Of a stretch of DNA of 64,000 nucleotides, positions 51,602 to 61,369 are shown piece after piece. The notes under the pieces were generated by a model. That model was not told the origin of the DNA, searched no databases, and saw only the letters and a program-made list of their open reading frames with translations. The position numbers and the translations under genes were made by a program. The stretch spans positions 62,001-126,000 of the forward strand of contig JAQMWT010000407.1 in the NCBI GenBank assembly GCA_029834535.1. Reading direction: 5' to 3'. The DNA comes from Chrysophaeum taylorii (taxonomy: Eukaryota; Sar; Pelagophyceae; Pelagomonadales; Pelagomonadaceae). Position 1 is the first letter of the stretch; each line of letters opens with the position of its first letter.

Positions 51602-54289
51602 CTACTGATAGAGGCGCGGGCCGACGACGAGCTTGTTGAGGGCGGAGGGGTTGAGGGTCTCGGCTTTGAGGAAATCGAGCGGGAAGAGGCAGAGGGTGCT
51701 GGCGCCGACATCGCGCTGGAGTTTGGCTTTGATGTCGTCGTCCGCCGCGCGGATCCGCGACAATCCGATCAAAGATTTGGCGTCGTCCCAGGTAGCGATC
51801 TCGTTCCAGGGTCGGCCGTCGAACGCGATTTCGAGAGCGCGGGAATTTCGCGCGGCGATCGCCATCATGTCCTCGAAGGAAGGAGACGGGTGGCCGGAGT
51901 GCTGGGCCCACAGTCTGCGCCGGAAGTCGCGAACCGAAGATTCGGAGGATACGACGACGGCGACCTCCGAGTCGCGATCGCCGAGCATGGATCGGTCGTT
52001 GACGTTCGCAGAGCCAACGACGGCTATTTTGTCGTCGACGATCAGGAGTTTAGAATGGACGTACGCCATTTCCGAGGCGAGTCCCGCGTCCATCTCGCCC
52101 CATACCCTGAGCGAGCACGTTCCGATTCGCTTCTCGATCGAGGCGGGCGAAAATTCGCGCGACAGTCGGTCGAGCAAGCTGCCGTCGCGCGACAGCGTCG
52201 CGTACTGTTGCTGCATCACCGCCCGCACGTCCGTGCTCTCGAAGAATTTTCCGTTGGGGTGTAGGGGAAGCACCAGCAGCACCCTGAGGTCGTCGTCTTC
52301 TAAAATCGACCGCCGCAGTCGATCGTACAGAGCTCGTCCGATTTCGTTGCGAACGACCTGATGGTTACTCGACGACGACGACGACGACGAGATGCCGAGA
52401 GCGTCGAAGAAGAACCCGAGGTTGCCTTGCGGTGGCCGCCCTTTCTGCTTCTGGTTCTGGTGGTGGCGTCGCGCGTACAGGGTCGACCCCGGGCCGCAGC
52501 CGCGCGGGACCACGACGGTTATCCACTGGGACGAGGAGGAGGTGGCGTCGACGGGGGCGGCGAAGGACTCGCCCTCCGAGACGCCGGGCGGCACCACGAC
52601 GAGGGTTGTCGCCGCAGCTTCCTCCTCGGGAACCGGGAATTCCTCGTCGTCGTCGAAGGCCGTAATAAAAAACTGCTGTTCGACGTATATCAAACTCTTA
52701 GCGGCGGCGATCGTCTCGCACCAGGCTCGGAGCACCGAGCGCTCGGGCGGGTCCACTCCGAGCGACCATCGGCCGACGCTGCGGACGACCTGGATCTCGT
52801 CGTCGCCGTCCTCGACGCGGCCGCAGCGACACCTCGGCAGCAAGACGGTTTCGTCGTAGGCTCGGAGAGCGAGGCGATGGTGGTTCCAGCGCGCAATAAA
52901 ATGCAGCCCCACGTCGAGAGCCGCGGGACCCGTTACTTGGACCGCGACGTCTTGCCACGGCAGCCGCGGATAATCTCCTCTGCTTAAGAACCTGTTGGGC
53001 TGGTAAAACTCGATCCCGGGAAACCGGCCGTCGTTACGAAGCACTCGAGATTCGTCGCAGTACCGCCCTTCGACCAAATCGAGGCCGCCGACAAAAGCAA
53101 GTTCCTGGTCCACTACGACCAGCTTTTCGTGGTGACTCCAGAACACCTGGCCCGCGGCGAGGTGGTTCGGGTGCCGCAGCACGCGAACACCGATCGACCG
53201 AAGCCGCGACGCGACTTCGGACGATCGGTGCTTGGGCTGGAGGGCCTCGGAGAACTCGCGGTACAACAACACGTAGACCTCGACGCCTCTTTCGGAAATA
53301 GCCTCCTCCAGCACTGCGAGCAAGGATATGGCTGGGTCGGGAGACCGCGACAACAGAATTTTGGGGTTGAGCCGCCAGCCGGCCAAAAAAATCTCCTTCT
53401 CGGCCGCGCGGAGGGCCTCGAGGACCGCCAAAAAGTACTCCCTCCCGCACCACAAAAACCTCGCTCTCCCTTTGCGGCGTACGGGAACAAAACTCTCGAA
53501 CCTGAACGACTGCCGTTCCCAATCGTTTTCTCTGCGCGACAGTTTCGGTTTCGCGAATCTCGGCTGCTCGGAGAGAAACGTCGTCTCCAGCGCCTCGCGC
53601 CACTCCTTCAACCTCCTCGCGCCGTCGGCGTGGGGGGAACGGAGGGCGCAGGCGACGCGTTTTGTCGAAACGTTCGAATACACAACCAGTTGTTTCTCCA
53701 AAAGTTCGAACCCGAACCTCGCGTCCACCGGAACCACCGCGACGGCTTTTTTGTCGCGCGATCGTTCGTAAATCGCGAGGTACGCCTTCTTCAGCACGAT
53801 CCACCGCCGCGACACGCCGACCAGCAAATACCCCTCCTTGCACTTTGGCCCCCCCGAATCATCGAAAGACGTAGCGCCGACTTCGAGTAGTTCCCGAAGT
53901 TCGACGCAGTCGTCCCACGCCGCCTCGACCGCGCGACTCAAGTACGTCGCGAGATCCCGGGACCGCGCCGCGATCACCTCGGCGTCCGTTTCGTGCAGAC
54001 GCCAGGTCTTCCGGGGCGGTGGGAGCGCCGTGCGGCGGGAGGCGCGCGCAACGGCCGAAAATATGCGCGCCACGTCCGAATACCTCAGCCGCACGCGCCA
54101 CGAAAACCCGTCCACGCACGCGAGATAAAACGTGTAGAGGACGTACGTCTCCCCCCACACCAAGTCCCCCAGCCATATCGACACCGCACACGCTTCTTGC
54201 GTCGTCCTCCTCCTCGTCTCTCGGCTGCTGCTGCTGCTGGTGGTGGTGGTGCCGGGGAGCGTCACGACGCCTTGGAGGAGGAGGACCAT
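51602..54289 (-). CDS. Phospholipase D with PX and PH domains
   Basis: An 895-residue PX-PH type (PLD-zeta/PLD1-like) phospholipase D, hydrolysing phosphatidylcholine to phosphatidic acid. PX-like region about 45-125 (WRVRLRYSDVARIFSAVARA...RDLATYLSRAV), PH domain about 150-230 (CKEGYLLVGVSRRWIVLKKA), and two catalytic HKD motifs: HHEKLVVVDQELAF near 387 and VHSKLLIVDDKIAVVGSAN near 745, both with His, Lys and Asp in place. IYVEQQFFIT (about 534-543) is the conserved segment after the first half. An insertion at about 560-645 carries two VxVPxGxxxG motifs (LVVVPPGVSEGESF, TVVVPRGCGPGSTL) and Ser/Gln-rich linkers, unlike animal or plant PLDs. Start 54289 is preferred: an open extension to 54697 runs antisense into the next gene. 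Confidence 0.85.
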   Translation of the reverse strand: MVLLLQGVVTLPGTTTTSSSSSRETRRRTTQEACAVSIWLGDLVWGETYVLYTFYLACVDGFSWRVRLRYSDVARIFSAVARASRRTALPPPRKTWRLHETDAEVIAARSRDLATYLSRAVEAAWDDCVELRELLEVGATSFDDSGGPKCKEGYLLVGVSRRWIVLKKAYLAIYERSRDKKAVAVVPVDARFGFELLEKQLVVYSNVSTKRVACALRSPHADGARRLKEWREALETTFLSEQPRFAKPKLSRRENDWERQSFRFESFVPVRRKGRARFLWCGREYFLAVLEALRAAEKEIFLAGWRLNPKILLSRSPDPAISLLAVLEEAISERGVEVYVLLYREFSEALQPKHRSSEVASRLRSIGVRVLRHPNHLAAGQVFWSHHEKLVVVDQELAFVGGLDLVEGRYCDESRVLRNDGRFPGIEFYQPNRFLSRGDYPRLPWQDVAVQVTGPAALDVGLHFIARWNHHRLALRAYDETVLLPRCRCGRVEDGDDEIQVVRSVGRWSLGVDPPERSVLRAWCETIAAAKSLIYVEQQFFITAFDDDEEFPVPEEEAAATTLVVVPPGVSEGESFAAPVDATSSSSQWITVVVPRGCGPGSTLYARRHHQNQKQKGRPPQGNLGFFFDALGISSSSSSSSNHQVVRNEIGRALYDRLRRSILEDDDLRVLLVLPLHPNGKFFESTDVRAVMQQQYATLSRDGSLLDRLSREFSPASIEKRIGTCSLRVWGEMDAGLASEMAYVHSKLLIVDDKIAVVGSANVNDRSMLGDRDSEVAVVVSSESSVRDFRRRLWAQHSGHPSPSFEDMMAIAARNSRALEIAFDGRPWNEIATWDDAKSLIGLSRIRAADDDIKAKLQRDVGASTLCLFPLDFLKAETLNPSALNKLVVGPRLYQ

Positions 54290-54332
54290 TCCTAAACCCT
54301 CGACGTTTTGTCTCCAGAAGACGACGACGTAT
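54290..54332. promoter_or_regulatory. 43-bp divergent intergenic region
   Basis: Only 43 bases separate the chosen start codons of the phospholipase D (minus) and propeller-kinase-RBR (plus) genes. Any core promoter must be shared or overlap the 5' coding ends. No TATA-like box is visible. The region depends on the start choices, especially 54333 rather than an open upstream extension to 54240. Confidence 0.4.
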
Positions 54333-57300
54333 ATGATTCGGGCCATCGATTGCGCGTGCGAGGGACGGTGGTGGGGCATCGCGGAGTGCGCGGGCAAGCT
54401 GTACTGCGCGCCCTCCAAGGCCGACTCGATACTGGTGATCGACCCAAAGACCGACACCACGCACACCATCGATGTCAAGGGGATAACATTGAGAAACAAC
54501 AACAACAACGATAACAACTCTTCTTCTTGGAGCTTTAGCGGCATCGCCGCGTGCGAGGGCAAGTTGTACTGCGCGCCGCTCAACGCCGAGTCGATTCTGG
54601 TGATCGACCCCTCGAACCACGACAACACGATTCGTACTCTCGACTGCGGGATTCGCGGCGATGGCAAGTGGTGGGGCGTCGCCGAATGCGGCGGCAAGCT
54701 GTACTGCGCTCCCTGGCACGCGAATCACGTTCTCGTCATCGATCCCCGCCGCGATAATGCTGTGAGCCATATCGACCTCCTCGTCGGAAGTTTTGGCGGC
54801 AGGTCCAAGTGGAACGGCATTGCCGCGTGCAACGGAAATTTGTACTGCGCGCCCTACGACGCGAATCACGTCCTCGTGATCGAGGCCGGAAACGTCGTCC
54901 GCGTCATCGCCTCGGGCGTGCCTCGAGGCCAAAAAGGTAAGTGGTGTGGCATCGCCGAGCACGGAGGCAAGCTCTACTGCGCTCCCCACAACGCCCACTC
55001 AATTCTCGTCATCGATCCGTCGACGGAGACGACGTTATCCGTCGACTGCGGCGTCCAACGACTCAGCAAGTGGTGCGGCATCGCGGAGTGTTTCGGCAAC
55101 CTCTACTGTGCCCCTGCGAACGCGGGCTCGGTCCTGGTGATCGACCCCTCGAACAACCATGCGACCCACACCATCCATTACGGCTCTCCGGGCGGCGGCG
55201 GCGAGTGGATGGACGTCGCCGCGTCCGCCGAGGGAAAGCTGTACTGCGCTCCGAACTATTCAGAGAAGGTCTTGGTGATCGACGTGACGACACCAAAAAC
55301 ACCTCGAGGAGGAGGAGGAGGAGGAGGAGGCACTCATAAAAAACGACGCAACACTGGTTCCGCCGCCGCCGCCGCCGCCATGCACGCCCTGCGACGAGCT
55401 GCCGAGGACGTCGAGGCCGCGAGAGCATCAGCCGCCGGAAGAAGCAGCAGTGGAGATGATGATGATCTTCAGTCGTTGTGCGAGCCCGTGATGGCGCGGT
55501 TCCGCCGCCGGGATACGCAAAAGCCGTCGCTGGCGGGGGTTTTCGAAGACCTACGAAGCCGGGCAGACGTCGAGCGCGCGAAGCTCGACGAAATACAAAA
55601 CCGCGTTCGCGACGCCGTTCGGTCGTCGAACGAAAAAAAAAACGGGGGACGCCTCCTCCTCGAGTCGCTCGTCGAAGAGCGGAACAAGGCGCGCGCCGCG
55701 TACGCCCGGGCTCTCGTCGCGGTCCAAAACGGATTCTCGAGTTCGGAATTCGGGCTCGAGCGCCTCGAAATCGAGAACGAAGTTCGGCTGCTCGAAGCGC
55801 GATCGCGTTCGCTCGAGAAGATCCGCGGCGAATTTTTTTCCTCGCCTTCCGCAGAAGAAGAAGAGCCGGAAGAAAAAGAGTCGTCGACACCTTATGTCCG
55901 CGCGGTGCGCGCCTTTGAGGCGTGGGAACAGAAGACAGAGGCCGCGAACGCTATCGCGAATTCGACGGACGAAGCTTTCGCCCGAGCGTGGCGCGAGCTA
56001 GCAGAAGTGGCCGAAAGTCGGGGCAAAAAAACAGCGTGCGACGCTTGGGAAGCCGCTCATTTTGAGGCGCTGGAGGCCGCCCGTCACGAGCTCGAGGTCC
56101 GGTCGTCGAGCCCGCATCCCTTGTCGCTCCTGCCCGTCGACGCGATTCTAGGGGCGATAGTCGCCCGAATCGGCGCGTTCGAAAACGAGATCGACAGCTT
56201 GCGTCGAGCAAGAGATCGAGCCCGCGAGGCTCGAGAAAACTACGAGGAGCTCGGCGCGGCTGAATCGAAGGCAGCGTTGCGAGACGCACCCTGGCGGGAA
56301 GCGAAGGATAAGTTAAGGACGACGAAAAAAAATCTTCGACGATCGCAGCGAGATCTCGAGGACGCCGTCGACGAAGAGGTAGACGACGAAGGAACCATAC
56401 GATCGCTGCGAGAGAAGGTGCGCGCGGCCCGCCGCGACCTGAATCGCGCACAGCGCGCGACAGAGGACGAGCTCAGCAAGCTCGTCGAGCTCGCCCAAGA
56501 CCATTTTCCCGAACTCCGCGTCGACCTCGACGAGGCGCTCGCGACGGCGTTCGACTTGTCGCCGGGACTAAGAAGCGTCGTGCGCCAGGGGCGCAGTCCG
56601 CAGGACTACGAACAAATCCCGTGGCCAGAGCACTCGGAACCGCCGGTATCCCGCCACGTCGTCGCAGCGTGTCTCTACGATGGACGGGCGTGCGTCTTGA
56701 AGCAGTTCCAGCTGCGCGACGCTTCGGAGCGACGAGCCCTCGAGCGCGAGGTCGAAGTTCTGGTCACGCTGGCTCATCCGAACATCGCCAAGCTCGAGAG
56801 CGTCTTCTTCGTCGAAAGCACTCCTCTCGTTGGCGCCGGCGGCGGCGGCGGCGGTGGTATGCAGGCGTTTATCCAGAGTCCGCTCTACCGCGGCGGCACC
56901 TTGCGACAATGGCTCGCTCGACCCGAGAACGCGATCACGGCGGCGGCGGCCTTAGACAACAACAATGCCGTCTCATCGCGGTGGATTACACCGCGCTTCC
57001 TCAACGTCGAGCATCGTCAGGTCGCGACGACGCACGTCCGCGCTCTCCGGCAACTTCTCACCGCCCTCTCGTACGTCCACGCCAAAGGTGTCGTGCACGG
57101 AGACGTCAAGCTCGACAACGCTTTGGTCGCGGAGGAGGACGACGGCAAAAAATGGAAGGTCGTATTGAGCGATTTCGACATGAGTCGCGCGGCGCTCGAC
57201 GGCGGCGCATTGGTCGCGATGACAACGCGGGCGGGCGGTGGCACCCCCGGCTACGTCGCGCCGGAAGTTAGAGCCGGAGCGCGCGCGAACGCCGCGTCGG

Positions 57301-58352
57301 ACGTCTTTTCGTACGGAATTTGCGCTGCCGTCGCGCTCGCGGCCGACGACACTACGGCGCACCGCGTGCTCACCGAGCAAGAGGAACTTGTGCTTGAAGC
57401 GACCAGCCATCGCGGCGGCGGCGACGACGACGACGACGCGCTGGCCGCAGTCTTGCGCGCGTGCCTGGCCGCGCAAAATCAACGCCCGACGGCGAGCGCT
57501 CTCGAAGCATCGTCGCCGTTGTTCGACGCCAGCGACAGAATCCTGGCCGAACAAGTTTCTGTCGCCAAAATAAAAGAGGCCGCCGCGCTCAAGAGGTGCG
57601 CGGTGTGTCGCGACGATGGCGTTTCGGGAGTCGAGTGCGCGAATTCTCACTTCGTCTGCGACGAATGCCTCGCCGGACACGTGAAAGCTGCCACCGATGC
57701 GGAGAGCCTGGTCGCGTTCGAGTCGCGCGCCGGGAGGATTCAATGCGTCGTCGGGGCGGAGTGCAACGAGTGCTACACGGACGCGGCGGTGGCGTCGCGC
57801 GTGCCCCAGCACGTGTTCGCGGCGTATTTCGCGGCAAAGCAGCGCCTGGTCGAGCAGAGGATTATGGCAGATCTCGAAGCCGGATTTGAGAGGCGCGTCG
57901 AGGACGAAGCCCTTCGGATCTCGGCGCTGTCTGACGCCGAGCGACGCGCGCGCGATACGAAGACTCACGTCGTCGAGCGCGTCCTCACGCTCGCGTGTCC
58001 GAGGTGTGGCGCGGCGTTCGCCGAGGCTCTCGACGGCAAGCGAGGCTTCGACGGCTGCTTTGCGCTGAAATGCCACCGGCCCGGGTGTGGTTGCGGCTTT
58101 TGCGCCTACTGCCTCGCCGACTGCGGCGCCGACGCGCACGAGCACGTCCGCGCCTGTAAGCTCGGCCAAGGTCTCTTTCCCCCGCGTGCCCGGGAGACCT
58201 TCAGGCGCGTGCAGCGCGACCGTCGGGACCGCGATCTTCGCGCCTACCTCCAGACCCTGTCGGACGAGGATGCGCACGCGGCCGTCGCGGGCCTCGAGCG
58301 CGAGCTCCTCGACCTCGGCCTCAACCCCCGTTCCTATTATACTTCTTCATAA
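54333..58352 (+). CDS. Seven-repeat propeller, coiled-coil, protein kinase and RBR-like zinc-finger fusion protein
   Basis: A 1339-residue multidomain protein. Residues about 1-320 hold seven repeats of roughly 42 residues with the pattern KW.GIAe..GKLYCAP.nA.SILVIDPs, most likely a seven-bladed beta-propeller. A Gly/Ala-rich hinge and a long charged coiled coil (about 340-760) follow. The kinase domain (about 770-1080) has VLKQF (Lys), LEREVEVL (helix C Glu), HGDVKLDNAL in place of HRD, DFDMSRA in place of DFG, and GGTPGYVAPEV; catalytic Asp and Asn remain, so it may be active as a non-RD kinase. From 1088 come a RING-like finger (CAVCRDDG...HFVCDECLAGH) and an IBR/RING2-like part (LACPRCGAAF, FDGCFALKC, CGCGFCAYCLADCGADAHEH) as in RBR E3 ligases. 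It may couple phosphorylation to ubiquitination; this is inference. Confidence 0.8.
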   Translation: MIRAIDCACEGRWWGIAECAGKLYCAPSKADSILVIDPKTDTTHTIDVKGITLRNNNNNDNNSSSWSFSGIAACEGKLYCAPLNAESILVIDPSNHDNTIRTLDCGIRGDGKWWGVAECGGKLYCAPWHANHVLVIDPRRDNAVSHIDLLVGSFGGRSKWNGIAACNGNLYCAPYDANHVLVIEAGNVVRVIASGVPRGQKGKWCGIAEHGGKLYCAPHNAHSILVIDPSTETTLSVDCGVQRLSKWCGIAECFGNLYCAPANAGSVLVIDPSNNHATHTIHYGSPGGGGEWMDVAASAEGKLYCAPNYSEKVLVIDVTTPKTPRGGGGGGGGTHKKRRNTGSAAAAAAMHALRRAAEDVEAARASAAGRSSSGDDDDLQSLCEPVMARFRRRDTQKPSLAGVFEDLRSRADVERAKLDEIQNRVRDAVRSSNEKKNGGRLLLESLVEERNKARAAYARALVAVQNGFSSSEFGLERLEIENEVRLLEARSRSLEKIRGEFFSSPSAEEEEPEEKESSTPYVRAVRAFEAWEQKTEAANAIANSTDEAFARAWRELAEVAESRGKKTACDAWEAAHFEALEAARHELEVRSSSPHPLSLLPVDAILGAIVARIGAFENEIDSLRRARDRAREARENYEELGAAESKAALRDAPWREAKDKLRTTKKNLRRSQRDLEDAVDEEVDDEGTIRSLREKVRAARRDLNRAQRATEDELSKLVELAQDHFPELRVDLDEALATAFDLSPGLRSVVRQGRSPQDYEQIPWPEHSEPPVSRHVVAACLYDGRACVLKQFQLRDASERRALEREVEVLVTLAHPNIAKLESVFFVESTPLVGAGGGGGGGMQAFIQSPLYRGGTLRQWLARPENAITAAAALDNNNAVSSRWITPRFLNVEHRQVATTHVRALRQLLTALSYVHAKGVVHGDVKLDNALVAEEDDGKKWKVVLSDFDMSRAALDGGALVAMTTRAGGGTPGYVAPEVRAGARANAASDVFSYGICAAVALAADDTTAHRVLTEQEELVLEATSHRGGGDDDDDALAAVLRACLAAQNQRPTASALEASSPLFDASDRILAEQVSVAKIKEAAALKRCAVCRDDGVSGVECANSHFVCDECLAGHVKAATDAESLVAFESRAGRIQCVVGAECNECYTDAAVASRVPQHVFAAYFAAKQRLVEQRIMADLEAGFERRVEDEALRISALSDAERRARDTKTHVVERVLTLACPRCGAAFAEALDGKRGFDGCFALKCHRPGCGCGFCAYCLADCGADAHEHVRACKLGQGLFPPRARETFRRVQRDRRDRDLRAYLQTLSDEDAHAAVAGLERELLDLGLNPRSYYTSS

Positions 58353-58883
58353 TAACAAAAAAGTCTCCGGTGTGGCTCCCTCGATGATTTCGCACACAAG
58401 AGGAGTCTCTCTCTCTTTCTTTGTCTCTCCGGAGCGTGTGGTAGGGAGACGACAGGACTTGAAGGTGGCGACCTCCTCTCAACATCGAGCCGACGTGACG
58501 CTTGTTGTGCGAGGGATTCGAGGACGCAGCCCAGCGATATGGATGAGGAACATGGATTCAACCTAGGTCACAGAAAACAAGACGTCTAGAACAGGAGTGT
58601 GGCAAGCTTGTGAAGAAGAAAAAAATAGGTATTCCCAGAACCGCGAGTTACCTTCGAGGAAACGTTCGGCATCATCAGGTGCGATACTTGCATGCCGGCA
58701 GCCTCGAGAGCCTCATTTCCATAGACGGCCACTTTTTGGTGGCGAAGAAGGAACCAGAGTTGATAACGCGCGTAAGTGTGTCAAAATCAACTGCTAGGTG
58801 TTTTCGGTGTTGTGATATATCATGGGCACCACAAACGAGGCTCTGGTTGGATGAATGAGCTGCACAAAGGGGGGAAATAAATG

Positions 58884-58929
<46 letters not shown>

Positions 58930-59176
58930 TAAGGAGCTTGTTGTACACAAAGAAAGGGAAGATATACCTAAACTGAACTCACAAACGACGAAAATGGAAT
59001 GTGTCAACTAATAACAAAAACGAAACATGATTCCAATTGTTACGGATATAAATAATTCTCTTCTTTGAGAGAACATCATCATCCATTCTGGCTGGGGCTA
59101 CTACCGTATAATAATAATAATAAACCCTTGTTCTCATCGGTTGGCTGCCACAAGACTAGGAAATTGAGGTGCGTCT
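58353..59176. other. Intergenic stretch with a (TGCC)n array
   Basis: About a dozen TGCC units at 58882-58927, a CT run near 58408-58424 and ATA units near 59109-59122. No gene is supported. Confidence 0.55.
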
Positions 59177-61369
59177 ATGGCGGCAGCAGCCTACGTAGCC
59201 GTGCCCGAACCAGAAGACGACGACGACGGCATTGTCGTCTCGTTTCGAGACCCGCCGCGTCCTCGTGGAAGAGTCGCTGTGCTTTTAGGGGTTGTCTTAG
59301 TTGTTGTTTTTGGCGTCGCCAGCCGGCGCGAGGTGACGACGTCAGCAGCGGAGGGTGGTGTTCTCGTCGCCGCCGGTCCAGACAAAAAGGAGGACGATGA
59401 TTTGAAGCACCACGGCGAGGACGATGACGACGACAAGAAGGGGGGGGACGACGAGGGGGCGTGGTTCGACTACTTGACGTTTTGCAAAGAAGCCAAGGGA
59501 TGGGACATCTTCAGCGGAAAGTTTGTCGTGAACGCGACGTTCGAGGGCGAGGATTGTCTTCTAGAAGCGACGGAGCCCGACTTCGTGAATATCTACGGCG
59601 GGACGACGAAATACCCGAGTTCGTCAGATATCGACATCCAGATCTGGCAGCACCGGAACGCGTCCAACTACCGCAACACGATGCTGTTCTTTAGGATGCA
59701 GCTGTGGCCGGAAGAAGACATCAGGTTCACAAAGATGCTCCAAGGCTACGCGTGCAACGCCTACAGCGACAACACGGAGCTCGTGGCGAGCACGAGGGAT
59801 ACGGTATTGTACGTCTACAAGATGAACGGGACGGACATCACGCACCTCGCCGCTTCGGACAACTTCAGTTACTCGATCAACACGTGGTACTTGGCGAGGG
59901 CGGCCTTCAGCGGATCGAAAATCACCTGTTCTTTCTACGACAGCGACGGCGAGTTGCTTGCGGAAGTATCTGCGAACGACGATACCTTTCAGGAGGGATA
60001 CGTTGGCCTCGGGATATACAGAGCCGACCAGGGACACACCTACTGGAGGAGTGCGACCATCGAGCCCAACCCGACCTTTAAGCCGACTTCTGCTCCGGTG
60101 CCCAAGCCGACGCCGAGGCCCAGTGACGTGCCCGTGCCGGTGCCGACGCCCGTGCCGTCTTCCTTGCCCGTGCCGGTGCCGACGCCCGTGCCGTCTTCCT
60201 TGCCCGTGCCGGTGCCGACGCCCGTGCCTTCTGACGTGCCCGTGCCGGTGCCGACGCCCAAGCCTTCATCCTTGCCCGTGCCAGTGCCGACGCCCAAGCC
60301 TTCATCCTTGCCCGTCCCGGTGCCGACGCCCGTGCCTTCTGACGTGCCCGCGCCGGTGCCGACGCCCAAGCCTACATCCTTGCCCGTGCCGGTGCCGACG
60401 CCCGTGCCTTCTTCCTTGCCCGTCCCGGTACCGACCCCCAAGCCTTCTTCCTTGCCCGTGCCGGTGCCGACGCCCGTGCCTTCTTCCTTGCCCGTCCCGG
60501 TGCCGACGCCCGTGCCTTCTTCCTTGCCCGTCCCGGTACCGACCCCCAAGCCCTCTGACGTGCCGATGCCGGTGCCTACCACCCCACCATCGAAGCTCCC
60601 GATCCCAGCGCCAAGCAGCAAGCCGTCGAGCGTACCGATCCCAGCACCATCAAAGATGCCCACCACCGAGTCGCCCACGACTGGTGCCCCGACCACCAAG
60701 TCCCCCACGACGGCCGCGCCAACCGAATCCTGCTCGAGTCTCCTCGTATACGACGGCGAAGACCTTTCGTTCAGCCCGGTCTACGGGGACTGGGTACTCA
60801 CGAGCACGAACGGGCCGACTTACAGCGGACCCGTTTACTACTACGATAAGGGCACGATCCTCGAGAAAGACGATACGAAGATTCGCGTCGCGCGAGCAAT
60901 GGGCAACGTCTCGGTCTCCGAATTCGCTTGGACTGGTTATTTCAACTCTAACAACAACCACGAGTACGCGACCCAGTTCTGGTTCAAGCAGAGTGCCCCC
61001 TGGGTGGGCTACGCCTGCGAATACATCGCGCGCGGCAACAATGTCGGCCTCTACTATTATGGTCCCGAGGAACGCGTCGTTTTGGCAGAGGCGACCTACC
61101 TCGAGACCTTTAACACCTGGACCGCCGACGTCACCGACGGCCCGTGGATCCGCTACGCCATCGAGGTCGACGACACGACCATCACCTGCGCCTTCGAGGG
61201 CCTCGTTGCGACTCACGTCACCACCTACGACCTCCAGTACACTTTTTCAGCCTCATCACCTCCTTCGTCAGCGGGTTACGTCTCCATCGGACAGGAAATG
61301 AGCACCACCGCCGCGGATCACAAGGGCGGGGTCGCTTGGACCTGCATGCGCATCACCACGTCGGACTAA
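59177..61369 (+). CDS. Type II membrane protein, two LamG-like domains joined by a Pro/Val repeat linker
   Basis: A 730-residue protein. A short acidic cytosolic tail (1-32) precedes a signal anchor (RVAVLLGVVLVVVFGVAS, about 33-50), so the rest should be lumenal or extracellular. After an Asp/Lys-rich stretch comes domain 1 (about 97-296), with a concanavalin/laminin-G-like look (NTWYLARAAFSGSKITCSFY, EGYVGLGIYRAD). The linker (about 297-530) has fifteen 12-residue units of the type SSLPVPVPTPVP, then Thr/Ser/Pro-rich sequence. Domain 2 (about 515-729) is a second copy of the same fold (AWTGYFNSNN, WIRYAIEVDDTTITCAFEGL, AGYVSIGQE). Several N-x-S/T sites. Probably a cell-surface or wall-associated carbohydrate-binding protein; ligand unknown. 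The Pro-rich linker resembles algal wall glycoprotein rods. Confidence 0.7.
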   Translation: MAAAAYVAVPEPEDDDDGIVVSFRDPPRPRGRVAVLLGVVLVVVFGVASRREVTTSAAEGGVLVAAGPDKKEDDDLKHHGEDDDDDKKGGDDEGAWFDYLTFCKEAKGWDIFSGKFVVNATFEGEDCLLEATEPDFVNIYGGTTKYPSSSDIDIQIWQHRNASNYRNTMLFFRMQLWPEEDIRFTKMLQGYACNAYSDNTELVASTRDTVLYVYKMNGTDITHLAASDNFSYSINTWYLARAAFSGSKITCSFYDSDGELLAEVSANDDTFQEGYVGLGIYRADQGHTYWRSATIEPNPTFKPTSAPVPKPTPRPSDVPVPVPTPVPSSLPVPVPTPVPSSLPVPVPTPVPSDVPVPVPTPKPSSLPVPVPTPKPSSLPVPVPTPVPSDVPAPVPTPKPTSLPVPVPTPVPSSLPVPVPTPKPSSLPVPVPTPVPSSLPVPVPTPVPSSLPVPVPTPKPSDVPMPVPTTPPSKLPIPAPSSKPSSVPIPAPSKMPTTESPTTGAPTTKSPTTAAPTESCSSLLVYDGEDLSFSPVYGDWVLTSTNGPTYSGPVYYYDKGTILEKDDTKIRVARAMGNVSVSEFAWTGYFNSNNNHEYATQFWFKQSAPWVGYACEYIARGNNVGLYYYGPEERVVLAEATYLETFNTWTADVTDGPWIRYAIEVDDTTITCAFEGLVATHVTTYDLQYTFSASSPPSSAGYVSIGQEMSTTAADHKGGVAWTCMRITTSD
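60121..60660 (+). repeat. Fifteen 36-bp units encoding the Pro/Val linker
   Basis: Units run in frame, 12 codons each. The inner units are nearly identical in bases (CTTGCCCGTGCCGGTGCCGA and following) and the last three diverge. High identity implies recent expansion or homogenisation, and copy number is likely to vary between strains. Confidence 0.85.

Noticed and set aside
52361-53890. Several 150-270-codon frames antisense to phospholipase D
   Set aside because: No domains; codon-bias shadows.
54290-54697. N-terminal extension of phospholipase D
   Set aside because: Lies antisense within the propeller repeats of the next gene and mirrors their periodicity.
60040-60708. Antisense frame of Gly/Thr repeats over the Pro/Val linker
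   Set aside because: It stays open only because the 36-bp repeat has no stop in that frame; no other evidence.
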